From DASTDY01 sp035457345 (GTDB lineage: Bacteria > Patescibacteriota > Saccharimonadia > Saccharimonadales > EFPC-124), in the NCBI GenBank assembly GCA_035457345.1, contig DATIBT010000006.1:1-52632 (forward strand): 52,632 nt of DNA. Direction: 5' to 3'. Made by a program: the position numbers and the translations under genes. Shown one piece after another: positions 46,271-52,632 of this stretch. How positions within the stretch are numbered: position 1 is the first letter of the stretch; each line of letters begins with the position of its first letter. The notes below the pieces were generated by a model. The model searched no databases. It was not told the origin of the DNA and was given only the letters and a program-made list of their open reading frames with translations.

Positions 46271-46525
46271 ATGGCAATAAAAGAGATCGTTCGCGTGAGC
46301 TTGTTAAAACACACCCACTATTTTGCCGAATATAACTGCGGCGCGTACGGCGCCGGCGATTATCAAGGCGCTTGCGGCACAACCTCTACCGATCTAGCAG
46401 ACACCGGCTATGACGTATTACTTCCCATCTTTCTAGCAATCTCGCTCATAGGAGCTGGCGCAATCTACTTTATAAAACGCCAATTACGAAAACGCGCCGC
46501 TCGCCGCGACGCAAAAAATGTCTAA
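46271..46525 (+). CDS. small protein with LADTG sortase-like end
   Basis: An 84-residue protein. The middle has a Gly/Tyr-rich stretch with two Cys (YNCGAYGAGDYQGACGTTST). The end is LADTG, then a hydrophobic helix (DVLLPIFLAISLIGAGAIYF) and a basic tail (KRQLRKRAARRDAKNV), the layout of a cell-wall sorting signal with Ala-Asp instead of Pro-x. It lacks an obvious N-terminal signal peptide, so the helix might simply anchor it. TATACT lies 12 bases upstream of the ATG. It is divergent from tatA and ends in a strong bidirectional hairpin. Confidence 0.6.
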   Translation: MAIKEIVRVSLLKHTHYFAEYNCGAYGAGDYQGACGTTSTDLADTGYDVLLPIFLAISLIGAGAIYFIKRQLRKRAARRDAKNV

Positions 46526-46534
46526 TCTATTGTA

Positions 46535-46576
46535 AGGCCCCGGTAGCGTCGGCTGTTGCCGTACGCTCCGGGGCTC
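46535..46576. terminator. bidirectional hairpin between convergent genes
   Basis: GGCCCCG, GCGT and GGC pair in order with GCC, ACGC and CGGGGC around TGTT, between the LADTG gene and the end of the glycosyltransferase cluster. Confidence 0.65.
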
Positions 46577-46612
46577 CTTGCAATGTAACTTGTGGTGCTC
46601 ACCCGGCGGGCG

Positions 46613-48340
46613 TTATCCCGGCGGGCCGCGCTTAGTGCGCTTGATGATGATTGTTTCTTTGAACCCCTGGGTTCGGTACACCTCGGTACTGTTGTCGATC
46701 ATCCGCTGCAGCGCCGCACTTCGTGGCAGCTGCTGAGTCGTTGTCGTGTACAGAATGAGGTAATCAGGGGCCCGGCCGCCGCCACGCTGCTCGCACGCCT
46801 GAGCGTGTGTGATCTTGCAGTACGGTTGGCGGATGAGTTGCCCGATGAACTCGTCGGTGACCACCCGGGAACCGAGCTCAGCGTTCTTATCCATCCAGAC
46901 AACAACGTCACGGACGGGATTGCGCGGATCCTTGACCATGCGTGCATACGTCGCAAACAGGCCAGAACCAGCAAGCAGAACACAGACGAGTCCGACCACC
47001 CAGGCCCTCTTGTCTCCGGGGATTCCATCTCGCTGCCAGCGCCTGAGTCCTGAAACCAAGAAGCAGTACGCCGGCAGCACGATCATGAAAACGTAGTGGG
47101 GCAGCCAAAGCTTTCCCCCTCCGAAGACCATGAAGGCCGCGAGTGTCCAGGCGAACAGCAGTGCATAATCGGCAGGCGGGGAGTTGAGGTACCACCGTTC
47201 GAACCGGAAAAGCTGGCGGAAGTTGCCAACCCACAGATTCGCCCAGAAGTCCTCGCCGACCACAGCGCGCATAACGCGCCAGCCAACCATAAGGCCAGCT
47301 ACAGCCAACACGATCAGCATACCGATATAGATGCTGTACTGATTGACCAGAGGGGTGATGATGTCGCCAGTGGACTTCACCGCCCCGCGTGACTCGACCA
47401 GGCCGAGTGCACGCTTAACCTGGTTGAGGGTGGACTTGAAGAACTCTGGCCCCGCCCAGATGGTCATGTAGGCAATGTACGCCGCCACAGCCAGGGCAGA
47501 AGCCAGGGAGAGCGGGCCAAACAGCACCCGCGGGACGGTCCGCACCGTGGCTTTCATGCTACGCCACAGATACATCCCCTGTCTGCGCAAAACCCCACCC
47601 TCCGGGCGAGGTAAGCGCCGACGGTACGGTCGCACGATGGCCCGATGGACCATCCCTGCCAACAGGAAGTACACGCCAACCTGCTTCCAGACAAGGACAG
47701 CGGCCAAGACCAGGCCGGCCATGAACAGCCACGAGTACGTCACCCACCAGCCACGTTGTGTCAGCCGGCGGAAGAACGAGCGATGTTGCAAAGGCTCGTA
47801 CCGTTTGACGCGCTCGCTGACTCTCCAGTAAAACCAGAGGGCCAGCACACCCCAGACGAGCTGGACGTTCTCCAGCCAACCTACTCGGTTGGTGAAGGTC
47901 ATCCAGCCGTCGGCAGCGATCAGGAACCCTGCCAGCAGCGCTCCCCACTTATCCTCCATGAGGCGTCGCAGGAAGAATACGAGCAGGAGAACGGTCACAA
48001 CTGACGCAGTGACTGCCAGCCACCGCGCCTGCGTGACACCGCTCCCAAACAGCCTGAACCACCCGCCCTCCAGGTAGAACCCGAAGGGCGGGTGGCTGGT
48101 ATACAGCTTTGCCTGGCCGGGGTCGATGTATTCCGGCTTCAGCCGGACACCTTCCCCATTGGCCACGTTCCGTGCGATCCCAGTGTACGCCGACTCGTCG
48201 ACGTCCCAACCGGGCACTAACGCATTCGGATATAGCCGCACAAAGGCAGCCAACCCGATCACCACAGTGAGTACTACCCACCAGAGCAGGCCAGTCCTTT
48301 CGGACCGGTGACGGCCCTTAAGTGACGGGCCCGTCGCCAT
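46613..48340 (-). CDS. polytopic membrane glycosyltransferase (PMT/ArnT-like)
   Basis: A 575-residue protein with about ten membrane helices. The N-terminal loop holds ALVPGWDVDESAYTGIARNV, where the Asp-Glu pair resembles the catalytic acidic motif of GT-C enzymes (PMT_2/ArnT type), and SHPPFGFYLEGGWFRLFGSG. The C-terminal 100 residues form a soluble extracytoplasmic domain (VVWMDKNAELGSRVVTDEFI). Such enzymes move sugars from polyprenyl phosphate donors to lipids, polymers or proteins. It is the third gene of a GC-rich cluster and overlaps the previous gene by 23 bases. The composition suggests acquisition from a GC-rich donor. Confidence 0.75.
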   Translation of the reverse strand: MATGPSLKGRHRSERTGLLWWVVLTVVIGLAAFVRLYPNALVPGWDVDESAYTGIARNVANGEGVRLKPEYIDPGQAKLYTSHPPFGFYLEGGWFRLFGSGVTQARWLAVTASVVTVLLLVFFLRRLMEDKWGALLAGFLIAADGWMTFTNRVGWLENVQLVWGVLALWFYWRVSERVKRYEPLQHRSFFRRLTQRGWWVTYSWLFMAGLVLAAVLVWKQVGVYFLLAGMVHRAIVRPYRRRLPRPEGGVLRRQGMYLWRSMKATVRTVPRVLFGPLSLASALAVAAYIAYMTIWAGPEFFKSTLNQVKRALGLVESRGAVKSTGDIITPLVNQYSIYIGMLIVLAVAGLMVGWRVMRAVVGEDFWANLWVGNFRQLFRFERWYLNSPPADYALLFAWTLAAFMVFGGGKLWLPHYVFMIVLPAYCFLVSGLRRWQRDGIPGDKRAWVVGLVCVLLAGSGLFATYARMVKDPRNPVRDVVVWMDKNAELGSRVVTDEFIGQLIRQPYCKITHAQACEQRGGGRAPDYLILYTTTTQQLPRSAALQRMIDNSTEVYRTQGFKETIIIKRTKRGPPG

Positions 48341-50336
48341 AGGGCATCAACCCCTTAAATGGAATGTAGTTACGGACACGGGCGGGGACCGTGACGGTGG
48401 GGTATACAACCGGCGCAAAACCACGTTGGCCTACGTCGAGCGACACCCCATACACAAACCTAGTCGTCAACAGCGCGCCAATGAAGGGATATACCGCCCC
48501 TTCTATGTGGCGTGCCGCCAACATGTTCGTGAGGATGAGCGACAGAATCATCGCGCACCCCAGCACAGTCGCATACAGCGGAAACAGCGTAAATGCCGCC
48601 CCCGCAGCTAGCAACGCCCACGGCATGAGCATGAACGTCACCAACCGGTACACAGTGAATGGTGAATCGGGATATTCCGCAGCAAAATCACGGAACCCCC
48701 TCCCTGAACGCGTATACTCACCGATCAACTTCTTCAGACCGATGCGATGCGTCCGGGGCACCATGAGCCCGGGATCAAAGAGGATCTTGAACCCCGCTTT
48801 TAGCGCCCGCCAGCAGAACTCGTAGTCTTCGTATGAGTTCCGGAAGTCGGGCCGCGGCTCACCAATAACCTGCCACACCCGGTGCGTAAACGCCAGGTTA
48901 GCGGTCACCGGCGGTTTGTACTGACCAATGTTGTCCATAGTCAGCACCGTCTCCCGGTCCACTCTGGGCGTCTTGCTGCCCGTGGCGGTCCGGTCGATAA
49001 ACCGCGACCAGAACCTCCCCCAGTAGCCATAGCGACCGGGAAGATCCTTAACGCTTTCAACAGGGCCGGCCACAAACTCGTAGCCGTCCACTAGAATTCG
49101 CCGGACGATTTGCTCCAGCCAGTGCGGCGGAGGTTGGATATCGGGGTCTGCGTAGACCAAAATCTGGTCGTCAACAGGGTCCAACACCGCCCTCACCGCG
49201 TGGAAGGTGTCGCCGATACGCCGAAGCGTCCGGGTCTTATCCTCCCCTGACTTTTGCGGTCCTTCCGTGACCTCGAAGGCATACCTCGCGCCCGTGCTTC
49301 GTTTCCAGTTGCTGTCGCGGCCTTTGCCAGCGATTTCACCTTCTACGACATTGAGCGCAAAGTTCGGAGGCATTTGCCCCGTACCATCCCGGTTGTCGAA
49401 CGAGGACGGTATGCCTTGCCACGCCGGATCATTCGGGCTCCCCACGAGTATGACCTGAATACGCCGATGGTGTTTCCACGCATAGGTCTGGTTGTGAATC
49501 GCTCGCAGGAAAGCATCGATTTCTCCGGCTTCATTGCCCTTGCATGGCGCCACAATGCAGACGTTCGTGACCGGAACCGGCCCGTCACGCCGCACAATGA
49601 CACCACGGAATACGTACATGTCGTTCGCGGCATAGTTGAACGCCGCGGCGACGATCAGGCCCGCCACGTAGGCGAGCTGGGTGGGCAAATGCAGGAGGTA
49701 CACCTGAATGTTGAGCACCACCTGGTTGACACCGTAGGTGATGCTCCGCGCCGTCCAGAAGTAGGCCCACGTACGCCAGAAACCCGGCTGCTCGCGGTTC
49801 CGCCAGAATGCGCAGCGAGCGCGCAAATTGTCCGGTGGCCACCCTGTTAAGACACGGAACAGCCACGCCAAGCCAAGCCACCGTAACCAATGCACGATGG
49901 TCAGGAAGGCGTAGCTGATCGACAGCCCGATGGACTTCCAGAAACCAGGTCCTTTGAACCTATCAGCCCACGTAAAAAACCGCGAGCCAAGAAAGTTCAG
50001 GTTGACAGCAATAAAGCCCTCAACCAGGAAAGCCACCGCTTTGGGCCAATGAAGACCCGCCACATTGTAGCTTGGTACCTCGACCCCAAAGGCAGTGAAG
50101 CCCGGAATCGGGATACCCCCGGTAAACCACGCCAGCAAGAGCGCCGCAATAATCGCGACACTAAAGCCGACTACGCCAAAGCGCAGCACCCGCAGCAAGT
50201 ATCGCCACAGATGAAGCACCTCGCGTACGCGGATAGTTTTGAACGCCCGCACATACATGCGAACGAAGCCGACCACCAGCGTATACGGCACCTTGAGGAC
50301 GGTCAACGGCGCCCGCCAGAGCGCGCCTGCCGTCAT
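48318..50336 (-). CDS. GtrA-like membrane domain fused to GT2 glycosyltransferase
   Basis: A 672-residue fusion. Residues 60-280 contain membrane helices of GtrA-like type (FNYAANDMYVFRGVIVRR at the end is a typical GtrA close). About 285-560 is a family 2 glycosyltransferase with the nucleotide-binding start NVCIVAPCKGNEAGEIDAFL, the metal-binding DxD in QILVYADPDIQPPPHWLEQI and the acidic base NSYEDYEFCWRALKAGFKIL. C-terminal helices follow. It should use a nucleotide sugar to build a surface glycan or a polyprenyl-linked sugar, with GtrA acting as a flippase (family knowledge). GGGGAGG is six bases before the ATG at 50336. The frame continues 30 codons upstream without homology. Confidence 0.8.
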   Translation of the reverse strand: MTAGALWRAPLTVLKVPYTLVVGFVRMYVRAFKTIRVREVLHLWRYLLRVLRFGVVGFSVAIIAALLLAWFTGGIPIPGFTAFGVEVPSYNVAGLHWPKAVAFLVEGFIAVNLNFLGSRFFTWADRFKGPGFWKSIGLSISYAFLTIVHWLRWLGLAWLFRVLTGWPPDNLRARCAFWRNREQPGFWRTWAYFWTARSITYGVNQVVLNIQVYLLHLPTQLAYVAGLIVAAAFNYAANDMYVFRGVIVRRDGPVPVTNVCIVAPCKGNEAGEIDAFLRAIHNQTYAWKHHRRIQVILVGSPNDPAWQGIPSSFDNRDGTGQMPPNFALNVVEGEIAGKGRDSNWKRSTGARYAFEVTEGPQKSGEDKTRTLRRIGDTFHAVRAVLDPVDDQILVYADPDIQPPPHWLEQIVRRILVDGYEFVAGPVESVKDLPGRYGYWGRFWSRFIDRTATGSKTPRVDRETVLTMDNIGQYKPPVTANLAFTHRVWQVIGEPRPDFRNSYEDYEFCWRALKAGFKILFDPGLMVPRTHRIGLKKLIGEYTRSGRGFRDFAAEYPDSPFTVYRLVTFMLMPWALLAAGAAFTLFPLYATVLGCAMILSLILTNMLAARHIEGAVYPFIGALLTTRFVYGVSLDVGQRGFAPVVYPTVTVPARVRNYIPFKGLMPYGDGPVT

Positions 50337-50361
50337 GACTAGCCTCCCCTTGTAGGTCCGG

Positions 50362-50763
50362 CTATGGTGGAGGTGCACGGTGCGCGAACGCACGGAACAC
50401 CCAAGCGTCGAAAACCTTGAAATCAATCAAGCTCACGACGCCAGTGGCTACTAGGTGCGCCACCACGTACCAGTACGGCCACTCAGGCAAAAATCGCGAA
50501 CTCCACACAAGCGCGTTGAACACGCCCTGGCTTACGCCTATTGTCACAGGACGCGACAACAGAAGCTTTGCGATCGCTACCGGCAGCGCCACTTGCCTGT
50601 CCCGCCATGTAAAACGGCGGTTCAGCCAAAATTTTGCGCCGATGCTTATTGGAGCCTGAATGGCGTAAGCAACGCCCGCCGGCCATTTGAGCCAGGTCAC
50701 CATTGCAAACGTGAGGGCCAAACTCGACCCGAACACGCCAGCGCCGATGATACTGAACCTCAA
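50362..50763 (-). CDS. GtrA-family membrane protein
   Basis: A 133-residue protein with four membrane helices. It opens RFSIIGAGVFGSSLALTFAM and closes LVATGVVSLIDFKVFDAWVF, both standard for GtrA, which is thought to flip polyprenyl-phosphate sugars. FWLNRRFTWRDR is the characteristic central motif. The start is unclear: the listed TTG at 50763 opens the homology, but the frame is open upstream through RNRQPYRLLRF with a GGAGG near 50806 and no ATG, GTG or TTG. The true start may be an unusual codon or the sequence may carry an error. First gene of the glycosyltransferase cluster, 25 bases before the next. Confidence 0.8.
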   Translation of the reverse strand: MRFSIIGAGVFGSSLALTFAMVTWLKWPAGVAYAIQAPISIGAKFWLNRRFTWRDRQVALPVAIAKLLLSRPVTIGVSQGVFNALVWSSRFLPEWPYWYVVAHLVATGVVSLIDFKVFDAWVFRAFAHRAPPP

Positions 50764-50834
50764 TAACCGGTAGGGTTGTCTGTTCCTTGGGGTGCTCTCG
50801 ATAGTCCTCCAATCTAAACAATCATGGAAATGAG

Positions 50835-50862
50835 CATGCCGCCCTTACCCCGGCGGCACATG
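50835..50862 (-). promoter_or_regulatory. 5'-UTR hairpin of the GtrA/glycosyltransferase cluster
   Basis: CATGCCGCC (50835-50843) pairs with GGCGGCACATG (50852-50862) with two bulged bases. A TAAAAT/TTCAAA promoter candidate lies farther upstream (about 50905-50935). Confidence 0.45.
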
Positions 50863-50974
50863 TTGGGGGCACCCACGAGTTACATCGCGAAGTACGAAAC
50901 ATATTTTATAATAAAAATGTCGATTTTTGAAGGGTTTTACTTCTTAAACATTGAGGGAATCCGCGGATCAGCGG

Positions 50975-51196
50975 TCAATGCGTGCGGACAAAAATGAACA
51001 GAAGATCCTCAACAATATCCCGCAACCTATCCCCTTGTAGCAACCTAACACCGGCAAGTGCCACAGCCCCCGAGGCAACAAATAATAAAAACCACAGCCA
51101 ATTACCCTGCAATAGTTGCGCAAGACAGAATAAGGAGGATGCTACCCCGCCCAATGAAAGGATACATGCTATTACTATTTTTAAGAGTCGTTTCAT
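50975..51196 (-). CDS. small two-helix membrane protein
   Basis: A 73-residue protein with two hydrophobic helices (IVIACILSLGGVASSLFCL and WLWFLLFVASGAVALAGVRL), a basic N-terminus (MKRLLK) and a tail LLQGDRLRDIVEDLLFIFVR. I do not recognise the family. It lies between the hairpins ending the third CxCKRC gene and the glycosyltransferase cluster, all on the minus strand. Composition is closer to the core genes. About 210 bases between it and the GtrA gene hold only the cluster promoter and leader hairpin. Confidence 0.55.
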   Translation of the reverse strand: MKRLLKIVIACILSLGGVASSLFCLAQLLQGNWLWFLLFVASGAVALAGVRLLQGDRLRDIVEDLLFIFVRTH

Positions 51197-51220
51197 GATT
51201 CTCAGCTTCTATTTTACTAC

Positions 51221-51257
51221 AGGTCTCCCACCGCATTACCATAGCGGCGGGAGACCT
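51221..51257 (-). terminator. second 3' hairpin after CxCKRC gene C
   Basis: AGGTCTCCCACCGC (51221-51234) pairs with GCGGCGGGAGACCT (51244-51257), 13 of 14 positions. No T-run follows. Confidence 0.6.
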
Positions 51258-51260
51258 CAA

Positions 51261-51286
51261 TTGGTCAGAGCTCCTGCTCTGACCAA
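51261..51286 (-). terminator. first 3' hairpin, containing the stop of CxCKRC gene C
   Basis: TTGGTCAGAGC (51261-51271) pairs perfectly with GCTCTGACCAA (51276-51286) around TCCT. The stop codon at 51265-51267 lies within the arm. Confidence 0.6.
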
Positions 51287-51591
51287 CCTGCGCCGTAGCC
51301 TTTGTCTCTCGTCCCCTCGTCCAGGTCGCGCGATCGTCGCTCTCGCTGCACCTTCAGGCTAGTTTGGGTCCAGTTCTGGTCAGCCGTTCCACCTTGACCA
51401 GGCCGGAGATCGCCGATGCCCCCAACGGTAGTGGCCTGCGCGATACCGTAGGCTGTACCGATCACGGTGCCGGCGATACGCCCAGCTCTACTTGACGAGG
51501 GCTTACGCTCCCGCTTTTTCTTCTTCGACGTGTCCCCGAGCAGGGAACCAGCACATCTTTTGCATGAACAGAGTATGCCATGGTAAGACAC
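51265..51591 (-). CDS. HxxxCxCKRC protein C (new paralogous family)
   Basis: A 108-residue protein starting MSYHGILCSCKRCAGSLLGD. His4, Cys8, Cys10 and Cys13 align without gaps with proteins A and B. A Lys/Arg-rich linker follows (TSKKKKRERKPSSSRAGRI), then a Gly/Ala stretch (AGTVIGTAYGIAQATTVGGI) that could be a membrane-active or zipper-like helix, and a charged tail. The C-terminus is unrelated to the HGH element of A and B, so only the N-terminal tag is shared. The GTG at 51591 has AGGTGA upstream. The promoter (51682-51710) matches those of A and B. It follows lepA as B follows folD. Confidence 0.7.
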   Translation of the reverse strand: MSYHGILCSCKRCAGSLLGDTSKKKKRERKPSSSRAGRIAGTVIGTAYGIAQATTVGGIGDLRPGQGGTADQNWTQTSLKVQRERRSRDLDEGTRDKGYGAGWSEQEL

Positions 51592-51617
51592 CGAAAATCA
51601 CCTTTTCGAACGATCAA

Positions 51618-51634
51618 GCTCGCCCCATACGAGC
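51618..51634 (-). promoter_or_regulatory. 5'-UTR hairpin of CxCKRC gene C
   Basis: GCTCG (51618-51622) pairs with CGAGC (51630-51634) in the leader between promoter and GTG. Confidence 0.35.
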
Positions 51635-51681
51635 ACGACAATCAACTCTAATACAGAGTAATAGCTATGGCGCTGGCAAAC

Positions 51682-51710
51682 AGATAACTACAGGCTCCCT
51701 AAGATGTCAA
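51682..51710 (-). promoter_or_regulatory. conserved promoter box, copy C
   Basis: TTGACA (51705-51710), 17-base spacer containing TAGGGAGC, and TTATCT (51682-51687), beginning 14 bases after the lepA stop. It aligns with copies A and B without gaps. Confidence 0.65.
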
Positions 51711-51724
51711 TAACAAAATTTGGA

Positions 51725-52632
51725 CTAGTCCCGTTTGAGCAACACCGTAAACGCTTCCGCCGGAATCTCCACCTTGCCAAATTTCTTAAGCCGCGCCTTA
51801 CCCGCTTTTTGCTTAGCCCACAATTTCTTTTTTCGGCTCACGTCGCCACCGTACAGGTGACCGGTAACGTCTTTTTTTGCCGCCTGAATGTCTTCGCGAG
51901 CAATAATTTTACCGCCAATCGCTGCCTGCAAGATAACCTGAAACAATTGTTTGGGAATAATACCCTTAAGACGACCCACAATATCCCGCCCTACACGCAT
52001 AGCCTCTGAGCGGTGCACCATAAGGCTTAATGAATCCACCCGCTCACCCGCCACCAAAAAATCTAACCGCACAAGATCCTCGGCGCGGTAGTCGGCAAGC
52101 TCGTAGTTAAATGAACCGTACCCGCTTGTCAGGCTTTTAAGCTGATCATAAAAATCGGTCAGCATATTGGCGAGCGGCGCCTCAAAACTAATAAGGGCAA
52201 GCTGTTCATCTACGTAATCTATATGCTTTTGGTGGCCCCGCTGGCCAACAATAAGCTGGATAACACTACCGACATACTCACCGGGGCAAGCAACCTCTCC
52301 TTTAATCCAGGGCTCGCGTATTTCTCTTATTTTGGCCACATCCGGCAAGTCGGCAGCATTTTTTATCTCTACGACTTCGCCGTTTAAAAGCTCAATTTGG
52401 TAATCTGTGCTGGGATTAGTGACAATGAGCTCAAGGTTATACTCACGTTCCAGCCGTTCGCGCACAATGTCCATATGCAGTAGGCCAAGGAAACCCACGC
52501 GGAAGCCATGGCCCAAGACCTGGCTGTTCTCTGGAGTGTATTGCAGGGCGGCATCGTTGAGGCTCAGTTTTTCCAGCGCGTCTTTAAGGTTGGGGTATTC
52601 GTCGTTCGAGCTGGGGAACACACCGGCATATA
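51725..52632 (-). CDS. lepA: translation elongation factor 4 (LepA), C-terminal part
   Basis: The last 302 codons of LepA/EF4; the start and GTPase domain lie beyond the right edge. Visible parts are AGVFPSSNDEYPNLKDALEK, LGHGFRVGFLGLLHMDIVRE and RLEREYNLELIVTNPSTDY of domain III. EPWIKGEVACPGEYVGSVI and GSFNYELADYRAEDLVRLDF belong to domain V. The LepA-specific C-terminal domain is VGRLKGIIPKQLFQVILQAA through GGDVSRKKKLWAKQKAGKAR and LKKFGKVEIPAEAFTVLLKR. LepA acts on the ribosome during elongation or assembly. The promoter of the third CxCKRC gene lies directly behind its stop. Confidence 0.97.
   Translation of the reverse strand, partial: YAGVFPSSNDEYPNLKDALEKLSLNDAALQYTPENSQVLGHGFRVGFLGLLHMDIVRERLEREYNLELIVTNPSTDYQIELLNGEVVEIKNAADLPDVAKIREIREPWIKGEVACPGEYVGSVIQLIVGQRGHQKHIDYVDEQLALISFEAPLANMLTDFYDQLKSLTSGYGSFNYELADYRAEDLVRLDFLVAGERVDSLSLMVHRSEAMRVGRDIVGRLKGIIPKQLFQVILQAAIGGKIIAREDIQAAKKDVTGHLYGGDVSRKKKLWAKQKAGKARLKKFGKVEIPAEAFTVLLKRD

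Noticed and set aside
49254..49850. 198-codon plus-strand frame opposite the GT2 gene
   Set aside because: GC-rich shadow with no homology features; the minus-strand glycosyltransferase motifs are clear.
1..52632. Recoding of TGA as Gly (as in some CPR lineages)
   Set aside because: TGA ends umuD, the 42237 gene and others at the expected family length, and no core gene contains in-frame TGA.
1..52632. CRISPR array, insertion sequence or prophage
   Set aside because: No regularly spaced repeats, transposase, integrase or phage structural gene was found; the folD footprint has no recombinase nearby.

Overview
The window reads as a piece of a small, gene-dense bacterial chromosome of the Candidate Phyla Radiation, most likely a Saccharibacterium (TM7) or close relative. 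This is inferred from protein content and not from a marker-gene tree. The signs are standard-code TGA stops, tightly packed genes, a short HrcA, isolated glycolytic genes, LPxTG-type surface proteins, a minimal Tat system and many genes with a -10 box only 6-8 bases before the ATG. No stretch longer than about 210 bases lacks a gene, apart from regulatory sequence and one gene remnant. There is no CRISPR array, rRNA, insertion sequence or prophage.

Layout. 1-4716: an N-terminal DUF348 fragment, a Nudix hydrolase, a GC-rich secreted/membrane gene pair, and a UvrD/PcrA helicase. 4781-12278: a glycolytic stretch (pgk, tpiA, pyk) with a VOC protein and a Pro-rich membrane protein, interrupted by three GC-rich cassettes (a GlcG/HbpS-like protein and two unknowns). 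12293-16203: a YdeI-like protein, a serine hydroxymethyltransferase-like PLP enzyme, a methyltransferase, an unusual protein made of about six MerR/excisionase-type DNA-binding units, and tRNA-Glu. 16329-22774: a lipoprotein, glmS, a umuD-PPOX-umuC operon and a sortase-anchored PKD surface protein. 22727-27494: two divergent operons, one with a FeeM-like acyltransferase, a methyltransferase and a sensor kinase, the other with a PlsC acyltransferase and a response regulator. 27497-30172: two paralogous proteins with an HxxxCxCxxC N-terminus, next to folD and to a second, displaced copy of the folD 3' end. 30231-32498: a flavin oxidoreductase, membrane proteins and tRNA-Lys.

32579-43676 is the heart of the window. 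hrcA, grpE and three small genes are followed by dnaK, a degenerate Nudix protein and dnaJ, with three CIRCE operators. Without any visible break the dnaK transcript then runs on into three ATP-grasp ligases, a MATCAP/QEGLA-type metallopeptidase and a membrane protein. One of the ligases is fused to a RimB-like aspartic peptidase. This arrangement predicts a heat-shock-controlled peptide-tagging and untagging module. 43680-52632: gmk, a Tat-like mini-protein, tatC and tatA, a small LADTG protein, a GC-rich glycosyltransferase/GtrA cluster, a third HxxxCxCxxC protein and the 3' part of lepA.

Across the window, about ten GC-rich genes or pairs sit between core genes as self-contained units, many with their own sigma70-like promoter, a 5'-UTR hairpin and a very stable 3' hairpin. 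For example, bases 1381-1440 have 42 G/C of 60, against 29 of 60 at 3841-3900 in the helicase. The three HxxxCxCxxC genes share a nearly identical promoter directly after a core-gene stop codon. They are my best candidates for an undescribed gene family, and the ligase/peptidase extension of the chaperone operon is the best candidate for an undescribed system.
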